Below, piece after piece: positions 1 to 5,598 of a stretch of 5,848 nucleotides of DNA; position 1 is the stretch's first letter, and each line of letters starts with the position of its first letter. Location: the NCBI GenBank assembly GCA_903919625.1, contig CAIXIZ010000267.1, forward strand, positions 1-5,848. The letters are read 5' to 3'. The translations under genes and the position numbers were made by a program. The notes under the pieces were generated by a model that worked only from the letters and a program-made list of their open reading frames with translations, was not told the origin of the DNA and made no database searches. Source of the stretch: an uncultured Verrucomicrobiota bacterium. GTDB taxonomy: Bacteria > Verrucomicrobiota > Verrucomicrobiia > Opitutales > Opitutaceae.

Positions 1-523
1 CCATGACACAATAGGGCCGGCCGGCCGGGGTCGCGCCCGCATCGAGCACCTGGGCGATGTGCGGATGCTCCATGATCGCGAGGGTCTGCCGCTCCGCCTC
101 AAACCGGGCCACCACCTCCTCGGTATCCATGCCGAGGCGGACAATTTTGAGGGCAACGCTGCGACGCACCGGTTCGGTCTGTTCGGCCAGAAACACGACC
201 CCGCAGCCGCCCTCGCCAATCTTTTCCATCAGCCGATAACGCCCAATGATGCTGCCGGGACCCTCGCTCAAAGTGACCTTGGCCGGGGCTGGGCCGGGCA
301 GAGTCAGCTCACGCAGCACGCGCTCGTCATAGGCTCGCAACAAAACCCCGACCGCGGCCCGCAACGGGGCGTCGCCCGCACAGGCCTCTGCGAGATACGC
401 GGCGCGCTCCTCCGGCACCAGCCGCTCGAGTGCCTGCCGAAAGATGGCCTCGGCCGCCGGGCCGGGCATGGTGGGTTCGTCGCTCACAAGGGACAATTTG
501 TTCGTGCCCTGGCGGAAGTCCAT
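1..523 (-). CDS. Ser/Thr protein kinase, N-terminal part (cut by left edge)
   Basis: This is a eukaryotic-type (Hanks/PknB-like) Ser/Thr kinase that would phosphorylate protein Ser/Thr residues using ATP. I translated it by hand; 174 codons lie in the window and the rest is beyond base 1. Residues 1-85 form a leader with an ERAAYL...AC.GD..LR pattern at about 39-55, a helical segment common ahead of Pkn domains in Planctomycetes and Verrucomicrobia. The kinase domain starts near residue 94 (GRYRLMEKIG). It shows the glycine-rich loop IGEGGCGVV (102-110), the ATP-anchoring lysine in VALK (Lys126), the alpha-C glutamate in FEAERQTL (Glu144), and MEHPHIAQVLDAGAT (151-165). The HRD and DFG motifs and any C-terminal sensor or membrane segment are outside the window, so catalytic competence, localisation and targets cannot be judged. 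The start is ATG at 523; an in-frame ATG at 469 would still keep the whole kinase domain. It is divergent from the helicase gene. Family call firm, start less so. Confidence 0.93.
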   Translation of the reverse strand, partial: MDFRQGTNKLSLVSDEPTMPGPAAEAIFRQALERLVPEERAAYLAEACAGDAPLRAAVGVLLRAYDERVLRELTLPGPAPAKVTLSEGPGSIIGRYRLMEKIGEGGCGVVFLAEQTEPVRRSVALKIVRLGMDTEEVVARFEAERQTLAIMEHPHIAQVLDAGATPAGRPYCVM

Positions 524-586
524 GCCGGAAAATCCCGCGGGCAAATGCGCACTCGCCACCTGCCGCCGGTTCGTGCATCGTGCTGC
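524..586. promoter_or_regulatory. Divergent kinase/helicase intergenic region
   Basis: These 63 bp separate two divergent start codons and must carry the 5' signals of both genes unless promoters lie inside the coding regions. I see no convincing -35/-10 pair and no Shine-Dalgarno sequence before either start. The only symmetric element is the 8-bp palindrome CCCGCGGG at 534-541. The regulatory role is inferred from gene orientation alone. Confidence 0.3.
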
Positions 587-2533
587 ATGGAAAAACTTCC
601 GTTTGCCGCCCTTGGTCTCTCGCCCGACGCCCTCAAGGCAGTCGCCAAGATGGGCTTTGAGGAAGCCTCGCCGATCCAGACGGCGGTCATCCCCGCCATT
701 CTGTCCGGCCGCGATGTCGTGGGCCAGTCCTCGACGGGTTCGGGCAAGACCGCCGCCTTTGCCCTCCCCGCCATCGAACGCGTGGACGTCAAGCTGCGCG
801 CCGTCCAGGTTCTCATCCTCTGCCCAACCCGCGAGCTGGCGGTCCAGGTGGCGGAGGAGGTGGGCAAGCTGTCCTTCTTCAAGCGCGGCCTCTCGGCGGT
901 GCCCATCTATGGCGGCCAGAGCTATGAGCGGCAGTTTCGCGCGCTGGCGGCGGGGGCGCAGGTGGTCATCGGCACACCCGGCCGCGTGATGGACCATATG
1001 GAACGCGGCACGCTGCGGCTCGACCAGCTCAAGCTCGTCGTGCTCGACGAGACCGACCGCATGCTGGACATGGGCTTCCGCGACGACATTGAGAAAATCC
1101 TCAAGTCGGTGCCGGCCGCGCGGCAGCTGTTGTTTTTTTCCGCGACCATCCCCCGGGCGATCCAGGACCTGATCAGCCGCTACTCCAAGGATCCGGCGTG
1201 GATCAAGATCGAGTCGGTCGCGCAAAATGCGCCCCAGGTGGAGCAGATTTATTTCGAGGTCGACCGGCGCTCGAAGATCGAGGCGCTCACGCGGCTGATC
1301 GATGTACATGATTTCCGCTACGGCATCATCTTTTGCAGCACCAAGATCATGGTGGACGAGCTCGATGAGCACCTGCACGCGCGCGGCTATGCGACCGACC
1401 GCCTGCACGGCGACATCTCGCAGGCCCAGCGCGACCGGGTGATGCAGAAGTTCCGCGAGCGCAAATTCGAGTTTCTCGTCGCGACCGATGTGGCGGCCCG
1501 CGGGCTCGATGTGGACGACCTGGAGGTCGTGTTCAACTTCGACCTGCCCAATGACGCCGAGGATTACACGCACCGCATCGGCCGCACCGGCCGCGCGGGC
1601 AAGTCGGGCCGGGCGTTCACCTTCGTCTCCGGCCAGGAGATCTACAAACTGCAGAGCATGGTGCGCTGGGCGCGCCTCGACATCCGCCGCGAACGCATCC
1701 CTTCGCTCGACGAGGTGGACGAGGCGAGAGCCAACGTATTTTTTGAAAAAATCCGCGCCACGCTGGAGTCGAAGCAGTTCAAGCCGCACGACCGGATGAT
1801 TGACCGTCTGCTCGACCAGGGCTACGCCAGCACCGACATTTGCTCCGCGCTGATCCATCTGCTCCAAGGGGGCGCCGGCGCACCCGCGACAACGCCAGGC
1901 AAACCGCCCGCAACCAAAGGCAATGCCGCCGGGCCGATGGCGCCGGTCGCCCGGGTCGCTCCCGACCCCACCGCACCCGACGCCCGCCCCAAGGCCCGCT
2001 ATGGCGGCCCGCCGCCCCATGCGGCCGCAGTACGCGCGACCGCCAAATCCGACCACGGGAAGCCGGCTGTCCCTGCCTCCCTGCCCGCGTGGGTGGCGAA
2101 GAAAACCAAGTCGGCGGTGGGCGCCGCCCCCAAAATGGCGGAGCGCGGCGAAGCCAGCGCACCAGCTAAAAAGGCCCATGCGAGCCAGCCCATTTCATCC
2201 CCGGTCCTGCCAGTTGCCGCAGGCGAATCCGGAGCACCACGCAAGGCGAAATATGAGCGCAAACCGCGGACCGGACGTGAGCCGGGCATGACCGTGGTGC
2301 GTTTCAATGTCGGCCGCGCCCAACTGGTCACACCGGGGGATATTGTGGGCAAAATCGCCGGCGTCACCCGGCTGCCGGCCGGAGTGGTCGGGGCAATTGA
2401 CATCCATGAAGATTTTACTCTGGCCGATGTCGCGTCGGGTGAAGCCGATCTGATCGTCAGCAAGCTGGCCGGGATCAAACTGAAGGATGTGCCGCTCGCT
2501 CCTTCGCTGGCCAGCGCGAGCGACAAAGCATAG
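587..2533 (+). CDS. DEAD-box ATP-dependent RNA helicase with DbpA-type RNA-binding domain
   Basis: A 648-residue cytoplasmic helicase that should use ATP to unwind or remodel RNA duplexes, in ribosome assembly or mRNA handling. RecA-like domain 1 shows a Q motif ending at Gln31, motif I SSTGSGKT (48-55), Ia PTRELA (80-85), GG (109-110), Ib TPGR (130-133), motif II DETD (154-157) and motif III SAT (185-187). Domain 2 shows motif IV IIFC (247-250), motif V ATDVAARGLD (299-308) and motif VI HRIGRTGR (329-336). Residues 428-566 are a low-complexity Ala/Pro/Lys/Arg-rich linker. Residues 568-640 match the DbpA RNA-binding domain (VRFNVGRAQLVTPGDIVGKI, then GAIDI), which places it in the DeaD/CsdA/DbpA group; the exact orthologue is unclear. 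ATG 587 is chosen because the Q-motif region follows directly and the further upstream in-frame stretch is antisense to the kinase. Odd points: Thr replaces the Ala of DEAD, and Ser replaces the Ala of motif I. Confidence 0.96.
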   Translation: MEKLPFAALGLSPDALKAVAKMGFEEASPIQTAVIPAILSGRDVVGQSSTGSGKTAAFALPAIERVDVKLRAVQVLILCPTRELAVQVAEEVGKLSFFKRGLSAVPIYGGQSYERQFRALAAGAQVVIGTPGRVMDHMERGTLRLDQLKLVVLDETDRMLDMGFRDDIEKILKSVPAARQLLFFSATIPRAIQDLISRYSKDPAWIKIESVAQNAPQVEQIYFEVDRRSKIEALTRLIDVHDFRYGIIFCSTKIMVDELDEHLHARGYATDRLHGDISQAQRDRVMQKFRERKFEFLVATDVAARGLDVDDLEVVFNFDLPNDAEDYTHRIGRTGRAGKSGRAFTFVSGQEIYKLQSMVRWARLDIRRERIPSLDEVDEARANVFFEKIRATLESKQFKPHDRMIDRLLDQGYASTDICSALIHLLQGGAGAPATTPGKPPATKGNAAGPMAPVARVAPDPTAPDARPKARYGGPPPHAAAVRATAKSDHGKPAVPASLPAWVAKKTKSAVGAAPKMAERGEASAPAKKAHASQPISSPVLPVAAGESGAPRKAKYERKPRTGREPGMTVVRFNVGRAQLVTPGDIVGKIAGVTRLPAGVVGAIDIHEDFTLADVASGEADLIVSKLAGIKLKDVPLAPSLASASDKA

Positions 2534-2602
2534 TGCGGTTTAAATTGAACTGGCGCCATTCCGTTGGGTGAACGGATCAAACTCCGACTTCGTTGGCGGA
2601 GA

Positions 2603-2646
2603 GCCCATGAGCGAAGTGTCACTTATTAAGTGACACTTTTCTGGGC
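2603..2646 (+). terminator. Probable rho-independent terminator / large dyad after the helicase
   Basis: A perfect 11-bp inverted repeat, AAGTGTCACTT (2614-2624) and AAGTGACACTT (2628-2638), is separated by a 3-nt ATT loop and followed by TT, giving a TTTT run at 2637-2640. It sits 80 nt after the helicase stop on the same strand. An outer pair, GCCCA (2603-2607) and TGGGC (2642-2646), extends the dyad across an asymmetric internal loop. Read on the minus strand the inner hairpin is not followed by a T run, so it favours stopping plus-strand transcription. The stem is unusually AT-rich and the T run short for a classical terminator, so a protein-binding dyad or mobile-element remnant is possible. 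Confidence 0.6.
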
Positions 2647-2661
2647 GAATTTTAGGAAGGA

Positions 2662-2704
2662 GCCCGGTCTCGATAGCCGATCCGGGCGTCGTCAAGCGAC
2701 GCCC
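2662..2704. repeat. Paired GC-rich palindromes, REP-like candidate
   Basis: Two adjacent inverted repeats share bases. The first is GCCCGG (2662-2667) with CCGGGC (2682-2687), enclosing a smaller TCG/CGA pair. The second is GGGCGTCG (2684-2691) with CGACGCCC (2697-2704) around a TCAAG loop. Because they share GGGC at 2684-2687, the two hairpins are mutually exclusive. Paired imperfect palindromes in a convergent intergenic gap are typical of REP/BIME-type dispersed elements. That identity is inferred: only one copy is visible in this window, and a transcription-termination role for either neighbour is also possible. Confidence 0.4.
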
Positions 2705-2807
2705 CTACACCAACCAAGCCGAAACCGTTTCGGGAAATCAGAACCAATGATGGAAAGGGACGCGCGTTCCTCTTCCGGGACCCGCCTGGCAGGTTGCGGC
2801 GTTGGAA

Positions 2808-3563
2808 TCACGCCCCTTTGCGCAAACCGAGCAGAAACTCGCGGTTGCCGTCACCGCCCGCAATCGGCGAATCCATGGTGCCAATGAGCGCCGCATGGGG
2901 CAGCTCGGCCAGGGCAAATGCCGTCACTCCGGCAAGCACAGCCTGTTGCACGGCCGGATCACGGATGACGCCCCGGCCCTTGTCGGCTTCGGCCTTGCCC
3001 GCCTCAAACTGCGGCTTCACCAGCGCGACGAGCGTGCCGCCGGCGCGCAGCAGGGGCCACACGGCAGGCAGCACGGCCCGCAATGAAATAAACGCCAGGT
3101 CCATGACGATCACGTCATATTCTGCCCGCGGCAGATCGGTGGCGCGCAGGTGCCGCGCGTTAAGCTGCTCCAGATTGGTCACGCGCGGATCGGCGCGAAG
3201 CCTGGCGTGCAGCTGCGCGCGGCCCACATCCACACACACCACATCGGCCGCCCCGGCCTGGAGCGCACAATCGGTGAAACCGCCCGTCGAGGCGCCCACG
3301 TCGAGGACATGCGCGCCCCGCAGGCCGAGGCCGTAACGGCCGAGCCAGCCCTGCAATTTCTCCCCGCCCCGGCTGACGAACCGCGGCGGTTGCGCCAGGC
3401 TTAGGTCCAGGTCAGCCGGATATTCCTTGCCGGGCTTGTCGAGCCGCTCCGTGCCCAGGAGCACCCGGCCGGCCATGATCAGCGCTTTTGCCTGCGCCCG
3501 CGTCGTCGCCAGCCCGCGCAGGACGAGGAGCTCATCGAGACGATGCCTGGCCGGGGTGGTCAT
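2808..3563 (-). CDS. tlyA: TlyA family rRNA (cytidine-2'-O)-methyltransferase
   Basis: A 251-residue SAM-dependent RNA methyltransferase. Characterised TlyA proteins 2'-O-methylate cytidines in 23S rRNA (C1920) and, in the longer type, 16S rRNA (C1409); the older name 'hemolysin A' is misleading. Residues 7-60 form an S4 RNA-binding domain (RHRLDELLVLRGL...LIMAGRVLLG). The Rossmann methyltransferase follows: RGGEKL (65-70), SAM-binding VLDVGASTGGFTD (86-98), MDLAFISL (154-161), VKPQFEAGK (182-190) and the closing SPIAGGDGNREFLLGL (232-247). Lys69, Asp155, Lys183 and Glu242 fit the FtsJ-type K-D-K-E tetrad. The compact length is nearer the short (type I) TlyA, so 23S rRNA is the likelier substrate; this is inferred. 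ATG 3563 is chosen because the S4 domain starts right after it and it overlaps the glycosylase stop as ATGA, implying translational coupling. It is the last gene of the minus-strand cluster. Confidence 0.95.
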   Translation of the reverse strand: MTTPARHRLDELLVLRGLATTRAQAKALIMAGRVLLGTERLDKPGKEYPADLDLSLAQPPRFVSRGGEKLQGWLGRYGLGLRGAHVLDVGASTGGFTDCALQAGAADVVCVDVGRAQLHARLRADPRVTNLEQLNARHLRATDLPRAEYDVIVMDLAFISLRAVLPAVWPLLRAGGTLVALVKPQFEAGKAEADKGRGVIRDPAVQQAVLAGVTAFALAELPHAALIGTMDSPIAGGDGNREFLLGLRKGA

Positions 3564-4393
3564 GGTCGGCGCAGTTTTTGCCGCGCCGGGGACCAGCAGG
3601 TCGTGCGCCCGCCGATGGTGGCCCGGACGAGCGGCGCCTTGGTTTTGGGACAACGTCCTCCGTCCTCCCAACGGTGCCAGAACAGCCAGGAACGCGGGAT
3701 GTTGACGTTGAGATCCGGCGGCAGGCTGTCACTGCGCCCGGCGATGGTGGCCAGCGCCAGGCGCGCGACGTGGCGGCATTCGCGCCAAAGCGCACGCACC
3801 TCGGCGGGGCGCAGCGTTCCGGCGCGGCGCTGCGGATGAATTGCCGCGCGCCAGAGGATTTCATCGGCCATCCAGTTGCCCACCCCGGGAAAACGCTCCT
3901 GCATGAGCAGCACGGCCTTGACCGGCGCGCCGGCGCGCCGGTGCAGAAACGCCGCGACCGCCGCAAGGGTGAACGCAGGCGACAGGATGGCCGGGGCGAT
4001 TTTCGTCCACCACTCCGGAGGCAGCGCACCGAGGTGAAATTGCACGCGCCCAAACATCCGCGGGTCGGAAAACACGAGCGTCGCGGCGGCGGTGCGGAGC
4101 ACGAGATGGTCATGCTTTTGCTGACGGTATCCCGCCGGCGCCACGCGCAGTTCGCCGCTCATGCCGAGGTGCACGCCAAGCCACGCCCCACCGCTGAAAC
4201 GGAAGAGCATCTGCTTCGCCGCCGCCGCGGAACCAAGCAGGGTTGCGCCCGTCAGCGCACGCTGCAACCGGACCAAATTGGAGCCGCGAAAAATCCTGGC
4301 CCGGCGATGCGCGAGCACCGCGGTCACACGCCGTCCGACCGCGGCCTGCTGCCAGCGTTTACGGAAGAATTCGGCCTCGGCGAGTTCGGGCAT
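3560..4393 (-). CDS. Fpg/Nei family DNA glycosylase with degenerate zinc finger
   Basis: A 277-residue base-excision-repair enzyme of the formamidopyrimidine-DNA glycosylase (Fpg/MutM) and Nei family, expected to remove oxidised bases and cut the abasic site by beta/delta elimination. The N-terminus MPELAEAE gives the Pro2 nucleophile and Glu3. Lys60 (AAKQMLFRF) matches the conserved beta-hairpin lysine. The void-filling set looks intact as Met78 (GMSG) and Arg112/Phe114 (DPRMFG). The H2TH region FPGVGNWMADEIL (168-180) holds the DNA-binding Asn173. The C-terminal finger keeps Arg263 (IGGRTT), but the usual CxxC...CxxC set reads CPKT (248-251) and SPAR (268-271), so three of four zinc ligands are gone. 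It therefore resembles zincless-finger family members, and the substrate (8-oxoguanine or oxidised pyrimidines) is not assigned. ATG 4393 is fixed by the essential Pro2. It lies 21 nt after the peptidase stop and overlaps tlyA by 4 nt. Confidence 0.92.
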   Translation of the reverse strand: MPELAEAEFFRKRWQQAAVGRRVTAVLAHRRARIFRGSNLVRLQRALTGATLLGSAAAAKQMLFRFSGGAWLGVHLGMSGELRVAPAGYRQQKHDHLVLRTAAATLVFSDPRMFGRVQFHLGALPPEWWTKIAPAILSPAFTLAAVAAFLHRRAGAPVKAVLLMQERFPGVGNWMADEILWRAAIHPQRRAGTLRPAEVRALWRECRHVARLALATIAGRSDSLPPDLNVNIPRSWLFWHRWEDGGRCPKTKAPLVRATIGGRTTCWSPARQKLRRP

Positions 4394-4414
4394 GAAAGGC
4401 AGACCGGCAAACGA

Positions 4415-5554
4415 TCAGCGCAGCTCCCAGACGTAGGGGTAGCTGGATAACATCCTTGGCTGGCGTGCCGTGACCTGGACGACGTCCTCAATGCGACAGC
4501 CACCCAGTCCGGGATAGTAGAGCCCCGGTTCGACGGTAACCACCGATCCCTGCTTTAAGACATAATCGACGGTGCTGCTCATGCGGGGTGGCTCATGCAC
4601 AGCGAGGCCGAGGCCGTGGCCGGTGCCATGGAAAAACCCCACCGAGCCGCGGGCGGTGCGTTTGGTCTGATAGCCCCGTTGGGCAAACAACGCCACACAG
4701 GCGGCGTGGACGTCGCGCCCGTTTGCCCCGGCGCGCACCCGGCTGAGCGCGGCCAGCTGGGCGTCGCGCACGGCGGCGACGAGCCGGCGCTGGGCGTCAC
4801 TGGCCCGGCCCTTGAGAAAGGTCCGGGTCATATCGCCGTGATAGCCGGTGGCGCTGACGCGGGGAAATATGTCCACGATGATCAGCTCATGCGGACGCAG
4901 GAGCCCGGAGCCACGCTCATGGGGATCGCAGGCCTGGTCGCCCCCGGCGGCGATCGTGCCGACGGACAGCGCGCCGGCCTCAAGGCAGGCCGTCTCGATG
5001 GCAACCTTAAGACGCTCCGAGGTAAGCGGGGCTCCCTGATGGAAAAGGCGGTTCCCCCGGACCTGGCTGGCCCGCAGCAGGCGCTCGGCGGCCGCCAGGC
5101 CCAGTGCGCTGCACCGGTTGCCTTCGCGGATGGCGGCAGCCTCGGCCGGAGTCTTCAGCTCCCGCTCCGGAAAAAACGCGCCGGCGGCAACATTGATTTT
5201 CAGGCCATGGGCCCGCAGCCGGTCGAGCAGGCCGGCCGGAAAATCCTCCGGCACCGTAAAACCGCGCAACCGCTGCCGGCGGGCAAGCACGGCAATGACC
5301 TCGGCCGCTCCCACTTTCGTGCGCGGGAAGGCGACGCGGGCTTTTTCCAGCCACGGCTCCAACGGGAGCACGCGGTCGAAGCCGGAGGATTTTTTGGCGC
5401 GGCCGTATTCCAACGCACTCAGCACGGCGACTTTCCTGCCGCGGGCGGCAAAAGCGATGAACGGATCGGGGACATCAAAGCGCCCGAAATAAAGCAGGTC
5501 GGCGCTGCGCGCGGTATCGGCGTAAAGGAGCGGAGGAAAAGCGGGGCGGGCCAC
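4415..5554 (-). CDS. M24 family metallopeptidase (Xaa-Pro aminopeptidase-like)
   Basis: A cytoplasmic dinuclear-metal peptidase of the pita-bread fold, most like aminopeptidase P/prolidase, which removes N-terminal residues ahead of proline or cleaves X-Pro dipeptides. From the GTG start it has 379 residues. Residues 1 to about 130 form the creatinase/prolidase-type N-terminal domain (LLYADTARSADLLYFGRF near 10-27), and the catalytic domain follows. All five metal ligands are visible: Asp228 (IIVDIFPR), Asp241 (GDMTRTF), His313 (GTGHGLGLAVHEPP), Glu342 (VTVEPGLYY) and Glu356 (CRIEDVV). His212 (DPHERGSG) and His320 fit the substrate-binding histidines. No signal peptide is seen. The frame has no ATG near its 5' end. 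GTG 5554 is preferred because it begins shortly before the conserved domain and leaves a gap to the divergent gene; TTG 5611, TTG 5605 and GTG 5593 would overlap or abut that gene. It is the first gene of the peptidase-glycosylase-tlyA cluster. Function solid, start uncertain. Confidence 0.92.
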   Translation of the reverse strand: MARPAFPPLLYADTARSADLLYFGRFDVPDPFIAFAARGRKVAVLSALEYGRAKKSSGFDRVLPLEPWLEKARVAFPRTKVGAAEVIAVLARRQRLRGFTVPEDFPAGLLDRLRAHGLKINVAAGAFFPERELKTPAEAAAIREGNRCSALGLAAAERLLRASQVRGNRLFHQGAPLTSERLKVAIETACLEAGALSVGTIAAGGDQACDPHERGSGLLRPHELIIVDIFPRVSATGYHGDMTRTFLKGRASDAQRRLVAAVRDAQLAALSRVRAGANGRDVHAACVALFAQRGYQTKRTARGSVGFFHGTGHGLGLAVHEPPRMSSTVDYVLKQGSVVTVEPGLYYPGLGGCRIEDVVQVTARQPRMLSSYPYVWELR

Positions 5555-5598
5555 GGGAAGGTTGTGTTTTGAGGGACAGGTGATTAGCCACACGCCCG
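5555..5598. promoter_or_regulatory. Divergent peptidase/DUF192 intergenic region
   Basis: These 44 bp separate the preferred peptidase start from the lipoprotein start and should contain the promoter of the minus-strand operon, that of the lipoprotein gene, or both. I cannot identify a confident -35/-10 pair on either strand. A purine-rich GAGGGACAGG lies at 5571-5580, about 20 nt before the lipoprotein ATG, which is too far for a normal Shine-Dalgarno element. The role is inferred from orientation. Confidence 0.3.

Larger units (their letters stand above)
2534..2807. other. Convergent intergenic region with several inverted repeats
   Basis: These 274 bp lie between the 3' ends of the helicase and tlyA genes. 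I find no credible coding sequence here. From left to right it holds a small hairpin TCCGTT/AACGGA (2560-2576), another CTCCG/CGGAG (2582-2601), the 11-bp terminator-like hairpin (2614-2638), the paired GC-rich palindromes (2662-2704), and a 15-bp dyad CCGAAAC-C-GTTTCGG (2719-2733). The left half (about 2534-2660) is clearly more AT-rich than the flanking genes. Bases 2734-2807 show nothing I can name. Confidence 0.7.

Noticed and set aside
16..30. GGCCGGCCGGCC tract considered as a tandem repeat
   Set aside because: It is short, lies inside the kinase coding sequence and encodes ordinary residues (AGRP); explained by high GC.
59..586. In-frame open stretch extending the helicase by 176 residues upstream (GTG 59)
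   Set aside because: It lies fully antisense to the well-supported kinase gene, has no domain resemblance, and the helicase Q-motif region begins right after ATG 587.
1999..2622. 207-residue minus-strand open frame opposite the helicase C-terminus
   Set aside because: Composition and position fit a GC-rich shadow of the DbpA domain and linker; no recognisable motif.
2757..2770. GGGACGCGCGTTCC dyad considered as the tlyA terminator
   Set aside because: The two halves meet with no loop, one pair is only G-T, and there is no proper T run on the minus strand.
2630..2887. 85-residue plus-strand open frame across the intergenic region
   Set aside because: It starts inside the hairpin, runs through the palindromes and ends antisense to tlyA; no family resemblance.
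3488..4450. 320-residue plus-strand open frame opposite the glycosylase
   Set aside because: It is a shadow: the opposite strand encodes the Fpg/Nei protein with catalytic motifs throughout, and this frame is Arg/Pro-rich without domain features.
4595..5572. 325-residue plus-strand open frame opposite the peptidase
   Set aside because: The minus strand carries all M24 metal ligands; the antisense frame shows only biased composition.
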